From HKST-UBA178 sp965223815 (lineage in GTDB: Bacteria > Pseudomonadota > Gammaproteobacteria > Chromatiales > Chromatiaceae): a stretch of DNA of 64,000 nt. Each line of letters opens with the position of its first letter. The first letter of the stretch is position 1. The stretch lies in assembly GCA_965223815.1 (NCBI GenBank), contig OZ245019.1:4943419-5007418 (forward strand), written 5' to 3'. The notes below the pieces were generated by a model. It worked only from the letters and a program-made list of their open reading frames with translations. It was not told where the DNA came from and did no database searches. The translations under genes were made by a program, and so were the position numbers. Below, in pieces: positions 15,350 through 23,394 of this stretch.

Positions 15350-17866
15350 TTAAAAGGGCAATTCAAGTGTTGGATCTATGGAGGCGAATTGGGCCTTGAC
15401 TATGCCCTGTATCCGGGCGAGTGCGTTTTCGTCATCTGCCTCGAACCGGAACATCAGATTTGGCCCGGTATTCGACGCTCTGATAAGCCCCCAGCCATCC
15501 TGAAACTCTGCCCGAATGCCGTCTATCGCAACCAGCTTGGCGCCAGGAAACTCACCCTTTTCGGTCAGTGCATCAATCAACTCGAAATTCCGCCCCTCCT
15601 GGGTTCGCATATGGAGTGCCGGGGTGACATGGCTTTCCGGCAATTGAGAGAATACCTCCGCAGTGCTCAAACCTTCCCCGGTAAGCACCTCCAGCAACCT
15701 CGCGCAAGAATACAATCCATCATCGAAACCGTACCAACGTTCCTTGAAATAGATGTGACCAGTGAGTTCACCCGCCAAGACCGCACCGGTTTCGTTCATT
15801 TTCTCTTTTACGAGGGAATGGCCAGATTTCCACATAATGGGACGACCGCCGTACATCAATATCTCGCTGGCGAGATGGCGGCTCGACTTCACATCATAAA
15901 TGACATCCGCCCCCGGCTGACGCAATAGGACATCCCTTGCCAACAACATTAACAGGCGGTCAGGCCATATGATTTTTCCTTCGCAATCCACTACACCCAA
16001 ACGATCCCCATCTCCATCAAACGCCACCCCCAAATCGGCGCCCTCTTCTCTCACCTTGGCAATCAGTGCCTCCATGTTGCGTGGATCACCGGGATCCGGG
16101 TGATGATTGGGAAAGGTGCCATCCACTTCGCAATAAAGATCGATTACCTCGCAACCCAATACACGGAACAGCGCCGGAGCCACGACTGAGGCCACGCCAT
16201 TGCCGCAGTCCACAACAAGCTTGACAGGGGCGAGCAATTGCACGTCTTCACTGATGCGCCCGATATAGTCTGGAATCAGGTCCTGATCTCTGCGACTTCC
16301 TTTACCGCTACTCAGATCTCCCTCCACAATTCGCCTGTGTAAGTCCTGAATACGCGATTCCGCAAGCGTCTCTCCGGCAACAACGATCTTAAATCCATTG
16401 TATTCGGGCGGATTGTGGCTCCCAGTCACCATTACACCCGAGCTGCTGCCCAGAAAGTGTGTGGCAAAATAGAGCACCGGCGTCGGCACCATGCCCAGAT
16501 CCACAACATCCTGCCCGCTTTCAATCAAACCCCGGCCAAGTGCATCGCTCAACGCCTGACTGGAATCTCTTCCATCTCGCGCTATGATGACGGTCTGCTC
16601 TCCCCGCGCATGGGCCTCACTGCCTACCGCGCGACCGATAAAGTAGACTGCATCTGCAGTCAGCGTTTCGCCTACAACGCCGCGGATATCGTAGGCTCTG
16701 AAGATCGATGGAGAAATCTCCGCTACTGCCTCGCCGTCAGCCGGCACCTCTGCCTTTGCGGTCTCCTCAATCGCGGGTGACCTGGGAGTACGAGCTTCAG
16801 CGGCGGACCGGCCGGAATCAGCAACTCGCTGGCGCTGTCCGGAATCCCCCTTAACCGAGCTCTTTTTCATACCCCGGCCGGCATTCGCCATGAGATTCAT
16901 TACTTGTTGGAATTCTCCGATAGATGCCCTCGGTGCCGACGTCTGCCCCTTTCCCTGGACCAGTCGCTGTGCAAGCGCTTCTATCAAACGCCGATCCCGC
17001 TCAAGTTTCTTTTTAAATATGTGAGATAGAAAAATCACCGCCATCGCGCTTAACAGAAGCACTAACGCGAGTACCCCCCAAATATCCCAATACGCCGCCA
17101 GGCCACTCTCTTCGGTCTCGCCCCAATAGCTAAGCCGCCAAAGCGTTCCCTTTACAGGTACTTCGCCATCATGGATCGAGATTGAGGCCACCCCTCCGGT
17201 GGATGTCAAAACCACGGCATCGTTATCCAGCACCTGCTGCAATTCGATACGTCCGGTGAGCTTGCCCAGCGAGGCGAATTCATCATCCAACAGGCTCATG
17301 GGCAACAGTAACTGAGCAACTCCGGCAAGATCACCGGTTCGATAATCAACTATCGGAGCCGCAAGGGCGATATGCGGATGTTCTCGGCCAAATTGGTGCA
17401 CCTCGGCCACCGAAGGCTTTTTGCTGCGTTCAACGCTGCGCAACATCTCCAATGTTGCGTAACTCACCGGCGGAGTGGAGTCGGGCTGTAACTCATCCCA
17501 CTCCATGGGTACTATCCGTACCTTTTGCGCCTTTGGCAGTAACCGAGCCAACTGTTTTTCATATTTCTGCAATGTCGGCCACGACTCTTTTTTCACGGCA
17601 CCGGCCAGCTGCGGATGACTGCTCAGGTAGCGCCCCAGCGTCTGAGAATAGAACGATATGCCCGATGAAAACCGGTTGGCCAATCCCTCCGAAATCAATC
17701 GCGCCCGGACTATCGCCCCCTCGCGGTCCTCGCGCTGCTCCAGATATAGCAGTGTTGCGCCTGCAATGCACAACACCAGGGTTATTGAAAGGAGAATTTT
17801 GAGGGCGAGCTGGTTCACCGCACTACTGTAAACAGCCTTCCCTTTGCCGCCTTGCTCAACCACCAT
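15350..17866 (-). CDS. algC: AlgC-type phosphomannomutase/phosphoglucomutase with N-terminal membrane sensor-like domain
   Basis: This 838-residue protein interconverts hexose 6- and 1-phosphates for LPS and exopolysaccharide. The C-terminal 450 residues form the mutase: FRAYDIRGVVG, catalytic phosphoserine in TGSHNPPEYNG (about 480), metal site DGDGDRLG (about 617) and GELTGHIYF. The N-terminal 380 residues hold two transmembrane helices (about 22-45 and 260-282) around a periplasmic region, followed by a short HAMP-like linker and a disordered segment. Long AlgC forms are known in pseudomonads, so this is not a chimera of assembly. ATG at 17866. Confidence 0.92.
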   Translation of the reverse strand: MVVEQGGKGKAVYSSAVNQLALKILLSITLVLCIAGATLLYLEQREDREGAIVRARLISEGLANRFSSGISFYSQTLGRYLSSHPQLAGAVKKESWPTLQKYEKQLARLLPKAQKVRIVPMEWDELQPDSTPPVSYATLEMLRSVERSKKPSVAEVHQFGREHPHIALAAPIVDYRTGDLAGVAQLLLPMSLLDDEFASLGKLTGRIELQQVLDNDAVVLTSTGGVASISIHDGEVPVKGTLWRLSYWGETEESGLAAYWDIWGVLALVLLLSAMAVIFLSHIFKKKLERDRRLIEALAQRLVQGKGQTSAPRASIGEFQQVMNLMANAGRGMKKSSVKGDSGQRQRVADSGRSAAEARTPRSPAIEETAKAEVPADGEAVAEISPSIFRAYDIRGVVGETLTADAVYFIGRAVGSEAHARGEQTVIIARDGRDSSQALSDALGRGLIESGQDVVDLGMVPTPVLYFATHFLGSSSGVMVTGSHNPPEYNGFKIVVAGETLAESRIQDLHRRIVEGDLSSGKGSRRDQDLIPDYIGRISEDVQLLAPVKLVVDCGNGVASVVAPALFRVLGCEVIDLYCEVDGTFPNHHPDPGDPRNMEALIAKVREEGADLGVAFDGDGDRLGVVDCEGKIIWPDRLLMLLARDVLLRQPGADVIYDVKSSRHLASEILMYGGRPIMWKSGHSLVKEKMNETGAVLAGELTGHIYFKERWYGFDDGLYSCARLLEVLTGEGLSTAEVFSQLPESHVTPALHMRTQEGRNFELIDALTEKGEFPGAKLVAIDGIRAEFQDGWGLIRASNTGPNLMFRFEADDENALARIQGIVKAQFASIDPTLELPF

Positions 17867-17931
17867 AAAGCCGAACTCCCCACCACAGCATTTTGCTAAG
17901 AAGATGCATTCTGACCCAAGGCTCCCCGGCC

Positions 17932-18390
17932 TCAGTGCCTACCGGAATGGCCGAATCCACCAGCCCCCCGGAGACTCGCCTCGAACTCCGAAACCACGTT
18001 GAACCGTGCCTTGACTACCGGCACCAGCACCAGCTGCGCTATACGATCGCCCACTTCGATGAGAAAAGAGTCCGCACCCCGATTCCAACAGGAGACGAAT
18101 AGCTGCCCCTGATAGTCGGAATCTATCAGGCCCACCAAATTTCCCAATACGATACCGTGCTTATGCCCGAGACCGGAGCGGGGCAGGATCACTGCCGCTA
18201 GTTCGGTATCTTCTATATATATAGCGATCCCTGTTGGAATAAGGTGAGTTTCCCCAGGCCTTACCTCCAACGGTGTATTCAGCATGGCGCGTAGATCTAC
18301 ACCGGCCGCTCCTTCAGTTGCATAGTCTGGCAACGGAAAGTCATCCCCGATGCGGGGATCGAGAATCTTCAACTGGATTGCTTTTTCCAT
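17932..18390 (-). CDS. dut: dUTP pyrophosphatase
   Basis: A 152-residue trimeric dUTPase that keeps uracil out of DNA and makes dUMP. All five motifs are present: AGVDLRA, PRSGLGHKHGI, GLIDSDYQGQ, GDRIAQLVLVP and the flexible C-terminal RGAGGFGHSG. The start codon lies 50 bases inside the end of coaBC, so the pair is tightly coupled; the same neighbours are found in E. coli. Confidence 0.97.
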   Translation of the reverse strand: MEKAIQLKILDPRIGDDFPLPDYATEGAAGVDLRAMLNTPLEVRPGETHLIPTGIAIYIEDTELAAVILPRSGLGHKHGIVLGNLVGLIDSDYQGQLFVSCWNRGADSFLIEVGDRIAQLVLVPVVKARFNVVSEFEASLRGAGGFGHSGRH

Positions 18391-19567
18391 ACCTCTCCAT
18401 AATCAGCTTTACCAGCTCACGTGCCAAATGCCCCTTGTCTGACATGGGAAGTTCGATTTTTCCCCCTCCCCAGAGCACCGTCAACGCATTCTGGTCACGC
18501 TCGAAACCCCCTTCGCTCGCAGCCACCAAATTGGCCGCGATCATATCGACCCCCTTGATCCTGCGCTTCTGCTCAGCATACTCGGCTACCCGCTGTGTCT
18601 CAGCAGCAAAACCCACGGTGAAGGGTGGTGCCGCTAGCGCCGCCACCGCTGCTAGTATATCCGGGTTGCGAACCAATTCGATTGTTCGCTCCTGTTCCAA
18701 TTTCTTTATCTTCTGCTCAGCGACAGACGCCGGGCGATAATCAGCAACGGCTGCACATCCGACAAAGATATCGCTTCCCGCCACCGCCTCCATCACCGCT
18801 GCCTCCATCTGCAGAGCTGTCTCCACGTCGTGACGCGCGACCCCCTGTGGTGTTTGCAGTGCTACCGGACCGGTGACCAGAGTGACCGCGGCACCTCGCT
18901 CCGCAAAAGCGTCGGCCAGGGCGAACCCCATCTTGCCGGAGCTGCGATTACTCAAATAACGCACCGGATCTATGGCTTCCCTTGTCGGTCCCGCAGTCAA
19001 CAAGACATTGATGCCTCTTAAGTCGTCTTGCCCCAAGGCGCTGGCGATGAACCTATACAGCTCCTCAGGTTCTAGGAGCCTGCCAGGCCCTGATTCTCCG
19101 CAAGCTTGTTCCCCTTCAGCGGGTCCCCAGACAACCACGCCCCGCTGCGAGAGCCGCAGTAAGTTTTCCTTTGTGGCGGCATTCCGCCACATGCCCTGAT
19201 TCATCGCGGGCGCTACCGCAATCTGTACCTCTGACGCCAGACAGAGGGTGGATAGGAGATCATCAGCCCTTCCTACAGCCATCTTCGCTAAAAAATCAGC
19301 GGTTGCTGGGGCAATTAGAATCAAGTCAGCCCAGCGAGCGAGTTCAATATGTCCCATTGCGGCCTCATGGGCAGGATCAAAAAGAGGCTGCCGCACGGGC
19401 CGTCCGGAGAGTGCTTGCAAGGTCATGGGCGCAATGAACTCGGCCGCAGCGCTCGTCATCACGATCTGAACCTGTGCACCTGATTTCACCAACAGCCTGG
19501 TCAGCTCCGCTGCCTTGTATGCGGCAATGCCACCAGTGATGCCTAGTAGTATCTTTTTGTCTCTCAC
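18341..19567 (-). CDS. coaBC: bifunctional CoaBC (phosphopantothenoylcysteine decarboxylase/synthetase)
   Basis: A 408-residue flavoprotein catalysing two steps of CoA synthesis. The CoaC part (1-190) has GITGGIAAYKAAELTR, the decarboxylase PAMNQGMW and an active-site GEQACGESGPGRL segment. The CoaB part shows LLTAGPTREAIDPVRYLSNRSSGKMG and CAAVADYRP. GTG at 19567 gives the normal N-terminus (RDKKILLGITGG) and length; the frame is open further upstream but without conserved sequence. Divergent from radC. Confidence 0.93.
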   Translation of the reverse strand: MRDKKILLGITGGIAAYKAAELTRLLVKSGAQVQIVMTSAAAEFIAPMTLQALSGRPVRQPLFDPAHEAAMGHIELARWADLILIAPATADFLAKMAVGRADDLLSTLCLASEVQIAVAPAMNQGMWRNAATKENLLRLSQRGVVVWGPAEGEQACGESGPGRLLEPEELYRFIASALGQDDLRGINVLLTAGPTREAIDPVRYLSNRSSGKMGFALADAFAERGAAVTLVTGPVALQTPQGVARHDVETALQMEAAVMEAVAGSDIFVGCAAVADYRPASVAEQKIKKLEQERTIELVRNPDILAAVAALAAPPFTVGFAAETQRVAEYAEQKRRIKGVDMIAANLVAASEGGFERDQNALTVLWGGGKIELPMSDKGHLARELVKLIMERYGKSNPVEDSRSPHRG

Positions 19568-19707
19568 ACCCGCCGATCGTCGCTCGCTTAAGAACCAGTG
19601 CTGAAGAGTAACGCAATGCGGCAGGTGCGGAAAGAGATTCTCCTCTTGCAACATGCCGCCTCGTAGACCAATCTGTACTGGTTCAGGGTATTGATAGGGA
19701 GATCGAT

Positions 19708-20382
19708 ATGGCAATACACCAATGGCCGGCAGCGGAACGACCCAGGGAAAAATTGTTGGCTCAGGGTGCGGAGTCACTAAGCGACGCGGAACTGCTTGCC
19801 ATATTCCTGCGCACTGGCACCAAAGGGAAAAACGCCGTGATACTTGCCCGGGAACTGCTTGAGCGCTACGGCGGCCTTGGGGAACTGCTAACCGCCAACC
19901 AGGCTGCGTTCTGCGCCATACCGGGCTTGGGCACTGCCAAGTATGTTCAGCTTCGTGCGGTACTTGAAATGACTCGGAGGCACTTACGAAGCGCACTCGA
20001 TCGCTCCAATACCCTCACCAGCCCACAATTGACCAAAGACTATCTTCAAGCCAGGCTTGTCGACTATCCCTACGAGGTCTTTGCCTGCCTGTTTTTGGAC
20101 AATCGCCATCGGGTAATCGATTATGAAGAGCTATTCAGAGGTACTATCGATGGAACCAGCGTACACCCCCGAGAAGTAGTTCGACAGGCTATCATTCATA
20201 ATGCGGCAGCTGTCATATTAGCCCACAACCACCCCTCAGGAGTGGCGGATCCCAGTAAAGCGGACATACACATCACTCATCGTCTTACCAAAGCGCTGGA
20301 ACTAATAGACGTCCGCGTGCTCGACCATGTCGTAATAGGCGCGGGTATTACTACATCCCTAGCGGAACGGGGCTTGCTCTGA
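19708..20382 (+). CDS. radC: RadC family JAB-domain protein
   Basis: A 224-residue protein with an N-terminal helix-hairpin-helix part (IPGLGTAKYVQL) and a C-terminal JAB/MPN metal-binding domain: AHNHPSGVADPSKAD carries the HxHPSG metal ligands. Despite the name its role in recombinational repair is doubtful and the biochemical function is unsettled. ATG follows AGGGAG by five bases. Chromosomal copies sit next to rpmBG as here. Confidence 0.93.
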   Translation: MAIHQWPAAERPREKLLAQGAESLSDAELLAIFLRTGTKGKNAVILARELLERYGGLGELLTANQAAFCAIPGLGTAKYVQLRAVLEMTRRHLRSALDRSNTLTSPQLTKDYLQARLVDYPYEVFACLFLDNRHRVIDYEELFRGTIDGTSVHPREVVRQAIIHNAAAVILAHNHPSGVADPSKADIHITHRLTKALELIDVRVLDHVVIGAGITTSLAERGLL

Positions 20383-20410
20383 GGCTCTACCTCAAAACGC
20401 CAAGCCCCGT
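20367..20410 (+). other. inverted repeat over the radC stop codon
   Basis: A perfect 10-base stem, ACGGGGCTTG at 20367-20376 with CAAGCCCCGT at 20401-20410, encloses a smaller GAGG/CCTC hairpin. It spans the radC stop. No T-tract follows, so it is not a standard intrinsic terminator; it may protect the 3' end or help termination before the rpmBG promoter. Confidence 0.4.
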
Positions 20411-20463
20411 GGAAAGATCGCCCACCCCTCGCTAGCTGATGCCTTCTGCCGAAACAGAATTAT

Positions 20464-20492
20464 TTGAAATCGCCGGCGCTTTTTGCTATAAC
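20464..20492 (+). promoter_or_regulatory. sigma70-type promoter of rpmBG
   Basis: TTGAAA at 20464-20469 and TATAAC at 20487-20492 are separated by exactly 17 bases, close to the sigma70 consensus. The start of transcription would be near 20499, giving a leader of about 88 bases before rpmB that includes a GC-rich hairpin around 20540-20560. Confidence 0.7.
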
Positions 20493-20586
20493 TCCGCCTC
20501 TTTCGTGGCTCCCCGTGGAGGCACAACGGTTTCACAGGCCCTCCCCGAGGGGCAGGCCTCTCTTAAGGTTTTCTGAGGATTGGACG

Positions 20587-20823
20587 ATGTCTAAGGTATG
20601 TCAGGTCACCGGTAAACGGCCGGTGACAGGGAATAACGTTTCCCATGCGCACAATAAAACCAAGCGCCGCTTCCTGCCGAACCTGCACTATCATAGATTC
20701 TGGGTGGAGAGCGAAAAACGTTGGGTTCGCTTAAGGGTATCGACCAGTGGCATGCGTATCATCGACAAGCGGGGTATTGATGCGGTCGTTGCCGACCTGC
20801 GTGCCCGGGGCGAAAAAATCTAA
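20587..20823 (+). CDS. rpmB: 50S ribosomal protein L28
   Basis: A 78-residue basic protein with the L28 N-terminus MSKVCQVTGKRPVTGNNVSHA and the KTKRRFLPNLHYHRFW motif. It is a structural protein of the large subunit. ATG at 20587 (a longer upstream reading is spurious) lies behind TGAGGA. Followed 17 bases later by rpmG, the normal pair. Confidence 0.97.
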   Translation: MSKVCQVTGKRPVTGNNVSHAHNKTKRRFLPNLHYHRFWVESEKRWVRLRVSTSGMRIIDKRGIDAVVADLRARGEKI

Positions 20824-20840
20824 GTTTTAAGGAGTAGACC

Positions 20841-20996
20841 ATGAGAGACAAGATAAGACTGGTGTCCAGTGCCGGTACCGGTCACTTCTACACAACCACG
20901 AAAAATAAGCGGAATATGCCAGGGAAGATGGAAATCAAGAAATTCGACCCGAAAATTCGCAAGTATGTCATGTACAAAGAGGCAAAGATCAAATAG
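20841..20996 (+). CDS. rpmG: 50S ribosomal protein L33
   Basis: A 51-residue protein, too short for usual gene-length cut-offs: MRDKIRLVSSAGTGHFYTTT followed by the KNKRNMPGKMEIKKFDP core and ending YKEAKIK. It lacks the zinc-ribbon cysteines and is therefore the zinc-independent form. AAGGAG stands 8 bases before the ATG. An intrinsic terminator follows. Confidence 0.97.
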   Translation: MRDKIRLVSSAGTGHFYTTTKNKRNMPGKMEIKKFDPKIRKYVMYKEAKIK

Positions 20997-21025
20997 CCGT
21001 CTGATTTAGACCGGCAACAGCAATC

Positions 21026-21051
21026 AACCCGCATTTCGATGCGGGTTTTTT
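21026..21051 (+). terminator. intrinsic terminator after rpmG
   Basis: Stem ACCCGCAT (21027-21034), loop TTCG, stem ATGCGGGT (21039-21046) followed by a run of six T. It ends the rpmBG unit, and the first ATG of the following reading frame lies inside it, which argues for the downstream GTG start of the next gene. Confidence 0.9.
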
Positions 21052-21122
21052 ATTGGCTTCTTCATCAAGATTCCCCACCCAAAGCCGATCCATCTCTTTA
21101 TGTAAAAAGGAGTCATTGTCGG

Positions 21123-22334
21123 GTGCAGACCATATTCGTTGGCAGGCAAGGTATCTACGACCGTAATCTGCGTCTCTACGCCTATGAACTGCTCTACCGG
21201 GATAACCTAGAAAACCGGGCCGTGCTGAACAATGGAGACCAAGCCTCCTCACGAGTGATCCTAAATGCGTTTTTAGAATTCGGTCTGGAGCGGATCGCCA
21301 GCGACCGAAGGGTTTTTCTCAATCTGACACGCAACCTGCTGGTGGAGCAACAACCGATACCGTTCGAGAAAGAGCGGGTAGTGTTGGAAATTCTGGAAGA
21401 TGTGGAAATCGATGAACAGCTCATCGAAAGCGTCGCGAGTCTTGCCAAAAAAGGCTACACCTTTGCGCTCGATGATTTTGCCTTTGAGCCCAGATGGAAG
21501 CCGCTACTACCCTTCGTCAAAATAATCAAGATTGATGTGCCGGCGCTGGAGTGGAACGGCTTGGCCGCGCGCGTCCGAAAACTCAAGGACTTTAATCTAC
21601 TGTTGCTAGCGGAAAAGGTGGAGACTCGCGACGAGTACAAACAACTCAGGGATCTCCATTTTGACCTTTTTCAGGGTTATTTCTTCTCCCGTCCACAAAT
21701 CATCAGCGGCAACAGGCTCAGCGGAAATCAGCTCGTTATTCTGAGATTGCTGGCCAGTCTAAACGACCCCTCTGTGACTCCCGAGCAGCTGGAAACCTTG
21801 ATTGGCCAAGATCCGAGCCTGGTTTTCAAGATACTTCGTTTCCTCAACTCGGCGGCAGTTGCGCTCCCACGCAAGGTGGAATCGATAAAGCAGGCGATAA
21901 TCTACATAGGCACCAGGCGTTTGCAGGCGTGGGCCAGCCTGATCGTATTATCGCGCATCGAAGACAAACCAGAGGAGTTGTTTACAATCGCACTAGTGCG
22001 TGCACACATGTGCGCATCACTCATGACCCAGATAGATACCGAATGGGTCGAGCAGGCCTTCACCACAGGATTGTTATCGATTCTCGACAGCCTCATGGAT
22101 CGCCCGCTAGCAGAGATCATCCCCCAGGTACCGCTCTCAGATTCCATCAAGGCAGCATTACTTGACAGAACCGGGGTGCTAGGCGAGACGCTGACCTGCT
22201 CGCTTGCGTTTGAAAACTGCGACTGGGACAACACACGCTGTCAGAACATTCCCCAAGATATGCTGCAGGAGATCTACAATAACAGTTCCGACCTGGCTTT
22301 TCGGGAGCGACGGGAACTGCTTAGGGCCTGTTAA
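21123..22334 (+). CDS. EAL-HDOD signalling protein, 3' end rewritten by a MITE
   Basis: The 403-residue protein joins an EAL domain (about 1-190) to an HDOD domain (about 195-385). EAL landmarks are YELLYR, FLNLTRN, LEILEDVEID, FALDDF and the QGYFFSRP end; HDOD is seen as LLASLNDPSVTPEQLETLIGQDP and SLVFKILRFLNSA. Many members of this architecture do not hydrolyse c-di-GMP, so activity is uncertain. I choose GTG 21123, ten bases after AAGGAG, because the upstream ATG is inside the rpmG terminator. The last residues Arg-Ala-Cys and the TAA come from the inverted repeat of the adjacent mobile element. Confidence 0.85.
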   Translation: MQTIFVGRQGIYDRNLRLYAYELLYRDNLENRAVLNNGDQASSRVILNAFLEFGLERIASDRRVFLNLTRNLLVEQQPIPFEKERVVLEILEDVEIDEQLIESVASLAKKGYTFALDDFAFEPRWKPLLPFVKIIKIDVPALEWNGLAARVRKLKDFNLLLLAEKVETRDEYKQLRDLHFDLFQGYFFSRPQIISGNRLSGNQLVILRLLASLNDPSVTPEQLETLIGQDPSLVFKILRFLNSAAVALPRKVESIKQAIIYIGTRRLQAWASLIVLSRIEDKPEELFTIALVRAHMCASLMTQIDTEWVEQAFTTGLLSILDSLMDRPLAEIIPQVPLSDSIKAALLDRTGVLGETLTCSLAFENCDWDNTRCQNIPQDMLQEIYNNSSDLAFRERRELLRAC

Positions 22335-22593
22335 CACTAATTGAAACAGCATCGTTGCTGCCCCAGAAAGGGCAAATCAAGGCGCAAGGAGCGAGGTTTG
22401 GTGGTTCCAAATGAATGAAGAGCAACGCCGAGTGGCCCTTTTTGGAGCAGCAACCCAGAGGGACGGGGCCATTTTTCCACAGTTCCGCGTTGCACCTCGC
22501 TTATGTAGCGGTGCTACACCGCGCTCGGTGCGCCTTGACCTGCGATAAAATGGCCTCCGGCGACACTGTTCCAATTAGTGTTAACAGGCCCTA
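22322..22593. mobile_element. MITE-like element with 28-bp terminal inverted repeats
   Basis: The ends (22322-22349 and 22566-22593) are inverted repeats beginning TAGGGCCTGTTAACAC, identical over 27 of 28 bases. Inner parts are also imperfectly palindromic: TCAAGGCGCA-AGCG near 22377 recurs inverted near 22525-22545. There is no transposase. Flanks read GCT-element-GCT, or the TA at each tip may be a duplicated TA target. The left tip supplies the stop codon of the EAL-HDOD gene and the right tip that of the zinc-ribbon gene. A 13-base copy of the tip recurs at 51300. Confidence 0.8.
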
Positions 22594-23121
22594 GCTAATA
22601 TCGCCAGTAGCGCGCCGGTACTTGGTCTTGAAGCACTTCGGACAAGGCGGTATATAGCCTGCCTTGTGAAAACTGAGGATCTTTCCACAATCGGTGCAAA
22701 CCAGTGTTCCCGGCCCGGTTATCTCCCCGGTACTGTAGAAAGCAGCATCACGGGCCTGCTCTGCAAGCCCCTCCAATTCCAACTTGGTCTTGTCGGCAAC
22801 ACTGGCAAAAAGTTCCAGCAGACGTTGCTCTATGAGTTCAATGTCGAAACGCCACCAAGTTCGAAATTCAGTACCTGTCTCGGAGAGATAGCGTGCTGCA
22901 TCCTTCATATCGCGCTCTAAGTATTCGGAGAGCCGCTCCGCTTCCTCTCGAGTGAGTTCGTTCAACTCTACCGCCTTCTCCCTGGCGTGATCCAACGCCT
23001 TTCCGAGAGTAGGCAATGTGTTCTTCTCCGCCTTGTCGAGCATCTGATTGACGCGTTCCAACATCTTTTCATAGGCATCCACCATCCGCTCGATTGGATC
23101 CCTGCTGTCTTTCGCAACCAT
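22591..23121 (-). CDS. YbeL-like zinc-ribbon protein (DUF1451)
   Basis: A 176-residue soluble protein: a long alpha-helical, charged region (about 1-135, probable coiled coil) and a C-terminal zinc ribbon with CTDCGK and CPKCFK (two CxxC pairs). This is the DUF1451/YbeL family; E. coli ybeL also lies near leuS. Function is unknown. Its TAG stop is formed by the right tip of the MITE, so the extreme C-terminus may differ from relatives. Divergent from leuS across 273 bases. Confidence 0.85.
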   Translation of the reverse strand: MVAKDSRDPIERMVDAYEKMLERVNQMLDKAEKNTLPTLGKALDHAREKAVELNELTREEAERLSEYLERDMKDAARYLSETGTEFRTWWRFDIELIEQRLLELFASVADKTKLELEGLAEQARDAAFYSTGEITGPGTLVCTDCGKILSFHKAGYIPPCPKCFKTKYRRATGDIS

Positions 23122-23394
23122 ACCTCACTCCTCTCAACGCGGCCGACCGTCCCGTAGGAAAACAAAGTAAGCCGCTCGCCCAATTGAACCGATTAACGGC
23201 AAGCAAATATCTTGATGCCCTTTCCAGCTGATTCGGAAGGCGAAATTTCCGTCTCCCCTTTAGTTTGCACCAAAGGGGAGAGAACACAAGCTGGTATCGG
23301 TCCCTAGACCGCGGAGCGACTTTGTGTAATACCGCGGCTGCGGTATCCTTAGCGCCTTACATAAGTCCACCACCCCCCCAACTTCAAGGCGAAC

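Noticed and set aside
22377..22574. 65-codon frame inside the MITE as a transposase remnant
   Set aside because: No transposase motif; it merely reads through the palindromic element.
23329..23346. ATACCGC/GCGGTAT hairpin before leuS as an attenuator or T-box
   Set aside because: Short stem, no T-run and no leader peptide; T-boxes are not expected in gammaproteobacterial leuS.
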